Source: Bolinopsis microptera (Eukaryota; Ctenophora; Tentaculata; Lobata; Bolinopsidae). Taken from it: DNA of 64,000 nt. The position numbers and the translations under genes were made by a program. The stretch is taken from the NCBI RefSeq assembly GCF_026151205.1, contig NC_087079.1:2389730-2453729 (forward strand). Reading direction: 5' to 3'. Each line of letters opens with the position of its first letter. Within the stretch, counting starts at the first letter, position 1. Under the pieces are notes generated by a model, which ran no database searches, had not been told where the DNA came from, and was given only the letters and a program-made list of their open reading frames with translations. Below are positions 12,932 through 26,100 of this stretch, one piece after another.

Positions 12932-13214
12932 ACGTGACATTTCGAGTGCTGTTCACGTGACAGTTCAAGTGCTGTTCACGTGACAGTTCGAGTGCTGTTC
13001 ACGTGACAGTTCAAGTGCTGTTCACGTGACAGTTCAAGTGCTGTTCACGTGACAGTTCAGGTGCTGTTCACGTGACAGTTCAAGTGCTGTTCACGTGACA
13101 GTTCAAGTGCTGTTCACGTGACAGTTCAAGTGCTGTTCACGTGACAGTTCAAGTGCTGTTCACGTGACATTTCAAGTGCTGTTCACGTGACAGTTCAAGT
13201 GCTGTTCACGTGAG
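12932..13214. repeat. 23-bp tandem repeat, 12 copies, each with a CACGTG motif
   Basis: Unit close to cacgtgacagttcaagtgct plus gtt. Twelve CACGTG hexamers are spaced every 23 bp. Variants include cagttcga, cagttcag and acatttca. CACGTG is the canonical E-box bound by several bHLH-zipper factors; whether this cluster is bound is inference only. The nearest gene end is at 14003. Confidence 0.92.
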
Positions 13215-14002
13215 TCCAAATATGTTCCTAACTCTAGAGTACTGCGTAATTAATTATGTGCTATTCCCATTGTGTGGTTAAACAGAGGTCCATCCAAAGA
13301 ATTGTAAAATGTGAGGATGCTAAAGCTGAGTAGTATTAATATGCTCATAAATTTAATAAGTTGTGAGCACCCTGCCAGCCTAAAGTTTAGTTTTCTACTC
13401 CACGCTACTGAGTAGTCTACATATTTTGAAGGTTTACAAATGACTTGTTTTTACCAATTCGAGCACAAAATGACGCAAAAAATGTTGATGAAAACAACTG
13501 GTGCTGTACTATCCGTTAAGTTACTTTTAATTGTTACTTAACTTTATTTAACAGAATACGGTCTTACAATAGTGCTGAACAAATTAATACTGTACTAAAT
13601 TAATACTTAAGGAACTAAACCTATCTACATTTAGCTTCAACATAATATAAATGAAATCATCGTCACGACCGCACTGAATAAAAAGAACAGATATTTATTT
13701 CAATTTGCAATGTCTTTGATCCTAGTTCTCTACGGAGGTCCGTTCAGTTTAGTATTTATATCGTCCAGATATGTCATCAGTGAGTTCAAATCAGGGCAGT
13801 ATAGTTATTTATAGAGCTCACTAGGGTTCATTTTGAGCTGAACGAAAGTCCACGACTAACAAACCACTTCCTCTTGAATCGTAACTCCAATTATGTCTGG
13901 TTTTCGTGCCTAACCCTCAATTGTGGATCACTTCTCAACTGGATAGCGACTTCCCGTGATAAAATTGACTATATTAAGTGTAATATGTACAGATCTGTGA
14001 GT
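13215..14002. other. Downstream region of the LEM/HeH-like gene, no other gene
   Basis: This lies 3' of the minus-strand gene ending at 14003 and probably includes its 3' UTR. Nothing else was recognised. Confidence 0.4.
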
Positions 14003-14185
14003 CTATAATTCTTCAGTTGGTGAGCTTTCAGGCTGAGCAGCTGATTTGAATAATCCTGAAATTGTGTCTGAAATGCTCGGATAGGAGAGGTAGAGGTAGG
14101 CGAGTGTGTTGGAAACAACTGCCAACAAAATAAATACGATGAAGATTTTGAGGGCGAGACTCTTTCTCTCAGCAGCTCTCTCGTC
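14003..14185 (-). CDS. LEM/HeH-like gene, exon 6 (transmembrane helix and stop)
   Basis: 60 codons and a TAG stop at 14005-14003, after acceptor tttcag. A charged DERAAERKS lead is followed by about 22 hydrophobic residues (LKIFIVFILLAVVSN...), then a Ser/Pro/Glu-rich tail. Confidence 0.75.
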   Translation of the reverse strand, partial: DERAAERKSLALKIFIVFILLAVVSNTLAYLYLSYPSISDTISGLFKSAAQPESSPTEEL

Positions 14186-17100
14186 CTGAAATAAGTTTAA
14201 TCAGCATGAAAATATTTATTATTTAAATACTTCCAAAACTAATATTCACGATTATCTTGCGAGCGGTGAAATTTAGTGAATACAATTTAGTAAATTTTAA
14301 ATGACCCCTTCGATGGTTAAGATTTAGCTTTATTAAGTCTGTTTGATCAGCATCATTATATTTATTACTTAAATACTTCCAAAACTTCACGATTATTTAA
14401 ATAACGACTAAATTTTAAATGACCCAATCGATGCCCATTTGACCAAAATTTGATGTTAGAATTAGAATTAGAATTAGAATTAGAATCAAATTTACACAGC
14501 AATACAATAAGAATAAAAAATAATTTAAGAAGCTTCAATCTGCTGTGCAGGACATTCAAGTCAGTCGAAAACTGTTAGCAGAACACCCTTCTAGGGACAT
14601 AAGGATATAGTTTGTAAAACATAATGAGTAATAAATTAATGAGTGATAAAATAAGATATGATTTAACAGTGAACTGTGGGCATGAAGGTAACAATTAAGA
14701 TTACATAGATGCCCACTTTGGAATTACGTTAGTAATGTTATTTACAGTTATACACAAAGAAGTATAGAACAATAATAGATTGGCAATGATAACAAATGGG
14801 AACGAATAAAGGAGATGTTTAAGGTTCTATACTTCTAGAAATAGGTCATATAACGCAGGGGGCCTTTCCACCAGATAAAAACTCCAGCACCATAAAATTT
14901 GTTTCAGTTGTCACATAGCTAGAGTGTAGAAATAGTCGAAACTATTGTTTATTTCATAGGATGAGACTCCTTGAATTACATCTGACATAAATTTAGATTT
15001 CATACATTGTGAGAATTTTACACTACATTCTATAGTCCTTATGTTCTCTGGAATTGTATTCCAACATTTTGCACCTAAATATGTAAAGGTTTTGTGTGTT
15101 CTGGATTTGTGAATATAAAGGTTGCACCTCTCAGCATCACGTGATCCTCCGGATACATAAGAAAATTTATCTGTGAATGATGATGGTGCAGCCTCATTAA
15201 GAATTTTATACATATACGTTGATAGATGGAGTTGTCTTCTTAAGTGTAAGGGTAACCACTTCATGTTTCGATATACATTTACTGATGTATAAATGGGCAT
15301 CATTTTCATCATTTTTCGATGAAAATTAAGGGGGCAGGGGGGGTCTTTATGAAATTTCTCTCGAAATTGATTTTATAGTTGTTTCTAATAGAGGGGAGTG
15401 ATATCTATCTGCTACTTTTGGTCCCATGGAAAAATATTGTTCCTAGACGAAATTATTGCCAGTCAAAGGTCAGCGCTCATGTGTAATTGTATTGCGCGAG
15501 CGATTTTCAATCGCGCGCCCTGAAAATCGAGTCTAAAAATCTATCTCCTCCTACATTTTTTGAGCAATCACCTTGAAACTTTCAGGATATGTTCTAAGGA
15601 CCATTTAGAAACTTTTGCTCGTTTTAGAATTTCAAGATAGGCCTTTACAAAATTTGTATTAGATTTTGAAAATCTTGGACCTCTTTTTTTGACGATTTTT
15701 CCAGGTCCAAGATTTTCAAAATGGAATAGAAAATGTTTAAAAGGCCTATCTCGAAATTCTAAAACGAGCAAAAGTTTCTAAATGGTCCTTAGAACATATC
15801 CTGAAAGTTTCAAGGTGATTGCTCAAAAAATGTAGGAGGAGAGATTTTTAGACTCGATTTTCAGGGCGCGCGATTGAAAATCGCTTGCGCAATACAATTA
15901 CACATGAGCGCTGACCTTTGACCGGCAATAATTTCGTCTAGGAACAATTTTTTTCCATGGGACCAAAAGTAGCAGATAGATATCACTCCCCTCTATTAGA
16001 AACAACTATAAAATCAATTTCGAGAGAAATTTCATTAAGACCCCCCCCCTGCCCCCTTAAGTTGGATAGCATCAGCTTAAAGGTGACTGACCTGAGAGCT
16101 AGTAGTACTGAGACCATCCACCTCAACCAGGGGTTCTGGAGACGGTAACTCGTCGTCACTAAAGAGAGCTCCTGAACAAGCTTCGTGCTGCTTCTTGATA
16201 CGCTGTGATCTTCTTTTAAACTGCAGTTTAGTAGGTTAATATCACCAGGTCATTGCTGCCGCAGTGTTTGTCAGAAATAACGGTAATGTGCGGTGATGCT
16301 GATATCAGCTCTTATTTCCCACACAAGCGAGCTCAACTTGAAGTGAAAAGTAGGCAATACATATTTCAGAGGAATAAATGTATAAAATTATCAACCAATT
16401 TAAATCGAATTGGTATTTAATTAACTGCGAAGTTAATTCCTTTAACTAAGACAATAAACTAACCGTCGTCTTAGTGATAAAGGTCTCTTTCTGATCAGTC
16501 ACCTCTTTCTCAAGTTCCTCATCAGAATCAGTTATATCTGAGACATCCTCCTCTTCTGGACTTGAAGTTCCGTTTCTGATAACCTATGGGAAATGACCCA
16601 GGTTAAACTTGTTAAGATTGCTAAGTTTTCGTTTTTAAAGCTTACATAACGAGAAGGTTTTTAACCTTGTTAACATAGATCCCATCTAACCTGTTCCTCA
16701 ACCTCTGTCACTGTTTCCTCTGTCACTTGTTCTTCTTGGAGAACAACATGCTCATCTGAACCAACATCTTCCTTTGTGATCTGAACATCAACACTTACCT
16801 GAACATTTATAGGTATAAAAATGTGTTATATAGTTATATATAATATAGCATGGTTATAGCTTGGGCTGCGCAGTTATCATAGCATGGGCTGCGCAGTTAT
16901 CATAACATGTAATAATACAAATAATTTAACCAACAATCACCTCTTCTGATTGACGGTCAGCAGATTCCAGCTCGTCGATAACAGCTGAGGCGTGGTTCAT
17001 AGGACTGGCATCTAGTTTTATAGGACTGCTATCTAGCTTCAGTAGGTTTGAGGTCACTGATTGTAAATCTACTGTTGCCATCGTCGTCTGGAATTATTGG

Positions 17101-20100
17101 AAGTTTAATAAACACACCCAGTTCATTTTATAATGCCAAAAATAGTCATAAAATCAGGAATATCGTAGGAGCCGCGAATAATTCCACCCACGAAGTTCCC
17201 TTAAATTGTTTCCCCCGAATTCATGGCTAAACTTACCAGTATTTGACCCATGAGTCAATGAAAAAATGGACTATTTTAAGCGACATACTCTCAAGTCAAT
17301 TTAGCAATCACGCAAATACTTTAATATTGCCTAAATTTTGACAACAGAAATGGCATTTGTTAATCCAAGCACAAGCGCCTGATATCTATTTAGCTGACAA
17401 GTTAAACCGATCGCCATCAATAATCAGTTTTACCGTCAACTCGGAGATTATAAATTAATATTTTGCCTTAGATCCTAAGGGGTCGTTCACATATTACGTA
17501 ATCAGCCGAGGGGGGAGGGGGTTTCCAAATGATTACGCTAGTGTAATTTTGACACAATAGCTATGTGTGAAACTGATTACGGAGGGGGTGGGGAATTGTT
17601 CAAAAGTGATTACGTAATATGTGAACGACCCATAATCCCTTATCCCTAATACATTAAAACCCCGATTCACCGTAAACTCCAATTTACTGTACAATTTTCG
17701 TATCCCCAAACTACGCGGTAAATCAGGGTTTTACTGTATAGGCATGCAGAAGCACAAAATCAGTAACCGAAGCAGTTCGAGAAAACAGCTAATATTAGAA
17801 GATGAACTATTAAATGGATGAACTTTTAGCAAGACTGACGCATCATGGAGAAGACAGAACATGGAGCAGTGGATAGATTCCTCCCCAAATAACACAGGGG
17901 AAACGCGACACTTTCTTGAAGGATAAAACAGTGGCACTTCTGCAACTTGCATTCTTGACGGATTGCCAAATTGTAGTAAACAAAATTTGGGCGGTAAATT
18001 ATAGAAGGTGGTCCGATTTTTTTTTCAAACGAGTCTATTCTGAACTCACTACTGCGCCCTTACAACACGCACAATCGATTCGCGCGCGCGGTTATTTGAT
18101 GCAAAATGGACTCGGGTGTCCCATTGAGGTTTAAGATGACGTCCCCAAATATGCAACTCATCTACTCGAAAGAAACACGATATTACATAGACAAAGATTC
18201 AGTAATGGTTTAATTTCGCATGCTGTTATTGATAATATTAGTTTATAATGACTATCAAAAGCAGGCTCAACGATCAGATGCACGATTTACGACCAGCAGT
18301 CGTACATCGGCAAAAACAAGAAAGATGGCCAGAAGGTAAAAATAGGATGTTGCAAGCGCGGCAAATTCAAAACAACACTTTCTGGATACCATAAACGGGA
18401 CGAAGAATTGACATGTACTAAATGATTATGTTGAGTATGAAGTCTAGGTTGGAAGCTTGAACATTGGGCATGTTTTGGGTGACCAGTAACCATTACTAAA
18501 CTGAACTTCTGAAAGAGATGGCTGGACCAATGTTCAAGTACCACGTTTATTGCGATGAGCAAGGTATCATACGTACCATTAAACTAAATCTATTACATTT
18601 ATTGATGAAGCGATGTAACAGAGTCGACATATTTTAATGTTGCCATGGGGTGGCAAGTCCCCATTCATCGCAGTCCGATAATTTCACTGCATCTAAATTA
18701 AGAAACAATTAAATCAATTGTACCGATAAATTCCTAAAGCTCCAGATAGGTGGGTATATTCACATAACGTAAACGTTAAATATAAATATGCTGTCCTACT
18801 GTCTATATTTAAGCAAAACGTAACAGGTAACTAAGCCATGTGCAGTTGAGAAGTTAGTAGAAATGGTCATAGTAGCCTCCTTAGGTAATGTACAATCCTA
18901 TTGGGTCTTAGCTTCATTGAAATCAAATTTAAACCGTCCCAAATGGGCAGCTTTAAATAAGAACAGAAGATTGGAGCATTGAACCCTAATGATCAATATT
19001 GTGGCCTCTAAATTGAGGAAGCTAACTAACGTACAGTGCGTGTACTAAGAATGGAATGCTAAATACCTGCCAAACACTCAAATAAGGAACCGTAATATCA
19101 TCTCTAAGCTATACCTGCATACCCACTACACATACCATGCAACTTGAAAGAGAGATAGTAAGAGAATACTAGATTTTGTAAGGGAACTTTATTGAGATGA
19201 GAGACGAACCATTGCTAGACTGAGCGAAAGTGAAGGTAGAGTAGCAACACACAGTACACACGCTGGCAACTAACTGAACATTGACTAACAGTACAGTACT
19301 AAATAGTCAATTTATGTGTGGTTATGGAGACTGACTGACGAAGCACCAGAGAAGAAGAGACAATCTCTCTAACAAGGTATAAACATGTATTATGTAGCCT
19401 AATTATACCGGTCTAGTGTTGAGAGGTACAACCTCTGAACTAGACCACTTAGTCACGTGTCTTAGAGACACACTTGGTTACATGCCAACTAGAACTTTCT
19501 AGAAAATGCATTGTGAACATTTGATGTGGTGACATTATGTACATATATTACAGCTGAAGATTGGTATCATTGCAGGTTGTAAAATTATAATTGTTTACGG
19601 TAAGAAGACGAATATCAGTTATTATGAATGGTGATTATGAACGAGAATAAAAATAGGACAATTATGTCTTGTACTTAGCAAGAAATAACACTACCTATCA
19701 TCATAGTACATCATATACGGTATATGTTGATATGTTGATATGTGGATATGTTGATATGTTGATAAAATATGTTGACGGGGTATGGATAAACATTAAGATC
19801 TGTCGAAAAGTCCAGGAGCGTCAAGAAAGATAAAGCAAACAAATCACGGCTAAGAAAGTAATAAAATACTGCAGACATGAATCGGAGATATATGAATAGA
19901 ATCGGGGATAATAAGCTTCTTCACTGCATGTACTGAGTAAAAGAGACAAAACAGTTTATAGAAATACTACACGAAGAGTGTGGCACCATTGCGGGTAGAT
20001 CTGCCTGAGTACCGCAGTCACGTACACAGGCAGTAATTAAGTTGCAGAGTCTAGCAGGGTGCTATTGTTATTTGGCAACATTCCAACACATCGCATCATT

Positions 20101-23100
20101 GGTTAACGTGCTATTATTTGGTGTGCTGAAGTAATTCCTAAAAGGGATCGTTTACATACTACGTAGCCAGCCTTGGGAGGGGGCAGGGGAGGGGGGCTGG
20201 TGATTTAGCTCACTCCAATTCTACAAATTAGCTATGTGTAAAGTGTCTTACCGAGGGAGGAGGGTCTTGAATGACAAAAATCTGGCTAGATGCCTATTGC
20301 ATCGATAGATTTGAAGTTTAATTCGATGCAATTTCATGTGATTCGATGATTTCGATCCAAGAACAAATTTTGAGCAGCTTATCCAAATTTGACATAATTT
20401 TCTTGCAACAGCAATAAGTGCAGTGTGTAAACACGTTTAAGAATGTAGCTTGAATCTTGATCTAATCACAAACAAATTAGAGGAGAGAAGTAAAAATCTG
20501 GAACAATAAATATGGCGATATTGATCTGAGTTGAACAAACAAATCAACGGTGAACTACTGATAAATGTTTGCAGGACTCAATATGATGGTGTTCAACTGA
20601 AATTGAAATCTTACAGTATTACCTGAACAATGCAAACTTATAAACTAATCGACAAAAGCAAACTCAATTTAGCACTCACAGTCACTAAACTCTCAATCGA
20701 AATCTAAAACGGACAGCTTGTATTTGAAGGCTTGAGAAAGAGTACAAAACCTATTTTAAGGAATGTGACAAGAAGGAACACAGCAAGCAGGTGAGTGTTG
20801 CTTTCAACAACTTCAAGAATAAGGCGGGAGTACCAATATCCCTTTGTGCAGGCGGCTGCAGTTGTACGAAGCTATAGTAGTCAAGTAGTTTGTGTTGTTA
20901 TACATACAACTAGTGCTTCAGCAATACTGGTATATATGGAAGGTTCCGACGAACAATGAGAATGTGTGCAAAGACTGCAAACATGTCAAAAGGTATAAAA
21001 CTATGATGACGAGGCTAGTGCAGGACTAAGTCCATTAAGACGCACTCTGAAACTTAACCAACCCAATTTAAGAGCACCAAATCGAATGATCACTGTGAAA
21101 GTTAATTAGGAGCTATAGTGACACCGGGCAACACAAGAAGATAGACTTCCCAGTTAACAACAGTTAACAACAGTGGTATTCGTATCTCTACCTACATTGC
21201 AGGTGGAGATATCAAGATATCTCATATCCCAGAAATCAGGGACAATATATCTTATATCACAAAGGGATTAAGAAAATAGTGAAGGCTGCTGGCTGTCGCA
21301 ACACGTACCTTAATACAAATGAACCCCATCAAACACGACTCGTGCAAGAGCACCGGTCGGTAAAGACTAAATACCTTCGAGCGGATAGGGCCGTGTAATG
21401 AGGGAATATCAGGAATGTAAAGGTATGCAACGCCTGGAGGGGCAGGCAGCGTGGTGATATAGAGAAACAAAACTAAGCTCCCTCGGAATGTTTTTGTATT
21501 GTCACGAACACCGTGCTGCCCTGTCATTGGTCTGTTTACAACACGTGACTAACTAGGGGCCCTCCTATTGGCTGTCTGCAAGGAGTCGCGAGTGTGAGAA
21601 ACGTGATCCCTTCCCGCCGTAATTTGTCCTCCATTTCAATGTGCTAGATACAGGGCATAAGACGTGATACCCGCTCTGTACCTAAACGTGCAGATGAGGA
21701 TTGTAAGGTAAGACCGTAATTTTACGGTAATCAAATCTTCACAATAAAATTCGGATCCTATACTAGACCGTCCCTGGACTACCTATTTTAAACATTCCAG
21801 GCACGGGCTCAAAGCTTTTAACTAAAGTCTTGATTCTCTTGAACTAACTAAAAACAAAACAAAAAGAATTGTGCCACAATTAAAGGCTCAATGTAACTGT
21901 CGTCACAGGCAGTCAGGAATGTAGCGAGTAATAATTGGACGTGGAATTAGTCAGATGTTCCACAGTGTATTACTATTACAAGTACACTGTACCTACAGGT
22001 ACAAGGTCCTCAGTGCAGGTACAACAAAACGAAGCACAACGTAATAATGAGAGAGGCTACATGTTAATAATGAGAGAGTGTGGACCACACTGCATAATGT
22101 GAGTGTTCACACGTACCAACTGATGTCCCAGGCTGCATAATATGCAGAAAATATGCGCAGGTTTTAATATTTACATATTGTTCAAGGTCCACCTAATGAG
22201 GCGGGAAGTATGGCGGAAATACCATAGAAACATTCTGGATATGTTTATAAACATTCCAGGATATGTTTATATAAATGTAACTTTCGGCTAAACTAATAAA
22301 TGTCACAAGGTGTGACACTAAGTTACATGTAACATGCAGAGTGCCGACTGTAAGTGTGATTAATGATACCGCGCTCCCAGGGGGGGGGGGGGGGGGAAAG
22401 GGGGGGGGGGGGCTACAAGGATACCTTAATTCCCAAAAATTTGGGCGACAAAAAATTTGAGCGGGCCTCTCGCCCAAATTTTTTGCAGACCAAATTAATT
22501 GCATAAATCTTTTCCGTCTGCTAAATTTTTTGCTAACCAAACTTTTGGCATTTGGCCTGTGGCCCTGAAATCTATAAAAAGATGGCTTTTTCTTCATATC
22601 CAAGTGAAATAATATTTGAAATTTTAGTTTTCTAATTCTGCTTAAAATTGAAAGCAAAATTACTGGAATAATAAGGAATAATAATGAACTAAGGCAAATA
22701 TCTAACTGAAATTTTAGTGGAAAATCGTTCATTTTTCGAAGAATTTGTGCCCAAATTTTCGGTCGCCCAAATGAGTTCAAATTTTCTGCCCAAATTTTTC
22801 GGGCTCAAATAAATTGTGCTCAAAATAATGGCACACAAATTTTTGGGAACTAAGGTAGTCTAGTTGGTAACACGAACTGATAATTGGGCCAATAGTGAGT
22901 AGTGCAGACTGGTAACTGGTAACAAGTTACTATTATACTACGGTTCTGGAATCCTGCCAATGCCGCGTGACAGAAAGGCTTACTACGTACGTCCTAAATA
23001 ACGAAATGGGAAACCACTGTTCGCACTTCGCATCCATTGCGAATTCTCGAATGAGAAGGTGATCTGTTTTCATATCAACGCCCTTATCGACGGTTCCTTT

Positions 23101-26100
23101 TCTTTATTATATTCAATGGTTAGATGAATCAAAAAGATTTGATTATACAAATATATTATATAAATAATAAATTAGCCTACAAATTTTATTTTAAAGGCAT
23201 CGAAATGCTGATATGATTATCAAACCAGCACAAGGGAGGTTTGTTAATCATTTCAGTGAAAGGTGTTTCAAATTGATAAAATATGTTAAACGTAAATATA
23301 AACTTATGAATAATGAATAAACAAAGGGGCCAGGGGCCACAAGGTCAGTGAAACAGGAGCGACTACGGAAAAATAGTACAGATATAATGTATTGCCGACG
23401 CGACGGTTTATACAATCATCACATCTATAAGTAGAATCCACCGCGCGACGCGGTAGTTGGATATAAAGTTTAAATAAAGTTAATTTTGATCTAAATTAGA
23501 GTTAAATGTTAAAGGAAATCTTGTTGAGCTTGCACATAATGATTGAAGTTCTGTGCTACTGTTAAACGTAGTTTATTATGCTTGCATTAAAATCAAGGTA
23601 AGCCATGATTTCACGGTTGGAGATTGGAGAGATTGAAAACAGTTATAATATATCCGCAGATTTAGGTCTCCGTGTACATATATATAATATGGGTCTGATG
23701 TCAAGGTTGGTCTGATAAGTTAAAAACTTCAAAAGAGAAGATCGGAATTTTTATATACCCATCATCTAATACTATTTCTCAACGGAATATCATTTATTGA
23801 GGACACATTAATTAGAGGCAATAAGCTTAACACATTCCTCACTCCAAGGGGGGAGGGGCTCCGTTTTATTATTTAAACATCTTGAGGAAGTCATTACGGG
23901 GTTTAAAAACATGACCAATCTAGCTACTATCGCCATCGTTGGCAAAATAGCGAAAACAACTTTCGAACATTTTTAATTTTACCACTTATTTTACATTATA
24001 AACAATAAGCATAGACGTTTATTAAGAACCCCTATAATCCTGTATAGATTGATCTATGATCATTGCATGCATTTATTATACATACATTGTCATTTACCAT
24101 ATTCAGGCTGTACTAGCAGTATATTCATTTTCGATCTAAGTGTGTACTGTGTAGTTTACCGGAGTTTACCTTTGCTAAAGCATCACAATACAAATATCTT
24201 TTCTTTTAACTCATAAGTTATACTATCATAAATTATCTAAATGCTCTCTTGCCTTCCATTACATGTTCCATAATAGAATATATAGATAATCCTGCTACTT
24301 TTAGACTGCCACATTTATATATTGTCACCTGTGTGGTAAACATTTGTCTTCTACTGAAAACAATGTATATGTACCTGAACGAACTAACCATACCTTATTC
24401 CTCTTCTTTGATGTCGATCCAAATTATTACAAAATATCCTCGCACAATCGTAACTGCAGTTTTACAGAACTCTAAATGCTTAATGAATACACTTGCAGGT
24501 ATCACCCGTATTCATACTCAGAATTTAGTCTCGTCGTTTTCCAATACGAGATTGGGGAGGGGTTCTATAACCAACCAACCAACCTTATTCCATGAGCACT
24601 TTAATTGTGTACATTTTGTTATATAGGGACATCCAAAATTCACATTCCTTTAACGTCTAATCACACCCACCAACTGTACCCGCAATATCTACACCCCCTC
24701 TACACTCGAGTCTATCCAGCATCTATACCGCGAGTTTACTGCACTCGTCTCTTTATATCCCGCCTTTTTATAAGTGTATCTGATGAGAAGGTACATACCC
24801 AGCCCCGTACATACCCAGCCCCGTACATTCCCAGCCCCGTACATACCCAGCCCCGTACATACCCAGCCCCGTTCATGCCCAGCCCCGTACACACCCAGCC
24901 CCGTACATACCCAGCCCCGTACATACTACATACCCCGCCCCGTACATGCCCAGCCCCGTACATACCCAGCCCCGTACATACCCAGCCCCGTACATACCCA
25001 GCCCCGTACATACCCAGCCTCGTACATGCCCAGCCCCGTACACACTCAGCCCCGTACATACCCAGCCCCGTACATACCCAGCCCCGTACATACCCAGCCC
25101 CGTACACACCCAGCCCCGTACATACCCAGCCCCGTACTTTATGAATATTACTATAACAATGTATAAGATACTATTCCGTGAAATACCACAGGTACTACTA
25201 CTATTCCGTGGAATGGCTAACCTCTTCCTAAAACCTGATTACGACTGGGGTCAGGATTCCAGGTCACGTTTATATTATGAGCGCTTTCATTACTAATATG
25301 CAGACGAATGAGATAACCTCATTACATAGTTTCCGGCATGTTTTCACCTAGTGATTATCATGCCATAACAGCATCTTGAAGATCTACCCACTATAACTAG
25401 TAATAAGTTCTCAAAAGATTCCATGCTTTATATTTCAATAGATGGTGGGTCGTGTAACCACACAATATCGTATGAGAAGGCATGTGATAAATGTATAATA
25501 ATAACAATATGTGTTCAGTTACTTACAACACAACACGTAGGGGACCATGACCAGTGCTGTGATATTTCAAACAAGAGGAACTTTACGTTTCCTAGCTGTG
25601 TAACACTAAGTTACCAGCCCCCCTTATATACGAGTGTTTGTAAAGTGCAGCAGTGTAAAGTGCAGCTGGTGCCACTCACTAGTGTACACCACTCCGTGTG
25701 TGGAAACACTGTCTTACACACTTTACACCACATGTCAATTAGGCAATTAAAGAGAGAGAGAGAGAGAGAGAGGGAGAGAGCTGGACCGTATTGCGACAAA
25801 CGGTTCCTTGTTGTTCAAAAGACTTAAGTCGACTTGCACTTGGGCAAATAAATAGATGTTTTTTAATAATAAATAATTAATGCACCACGTTCAAGTCTTG
25901 AAATATTTTATTTAGCTGTGAGAAATATTCTCTAAAAATGTACATACCCTTCGGCGGGTGTAGGGCGGTGAGTAAGGGTCCGACTTTTCCAACTCTTCAG
26001 TGACTGGGGTTAAACTTGCCTGGAATTGGGATGTAGTTAGACTAATGTCATGTTAGAGATAATTCAAATATTATACATAAGCCATCTTTTGGCCAATTGG

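Noticed and set aside
22193-22780. 195-residue minus-strand frame
   Set aside because: It runs through a TIR element and the poly-G tract (giving poly-Pro) and has no recognisable domain.
24605-25296. Pro/Tyr/Thr-rich frames through the 17-bp array on both strands
   Set aside because: All three plus-strand phases are open in the same way. This is a property of the unit, and the array lies in an intron.
25423-25827. 134-residue plus-strand frame ending in RERERERE
   Set aside because: It is driven by the (AG)n microsatellite; the rest has no recognisable domain and lies in an intron.
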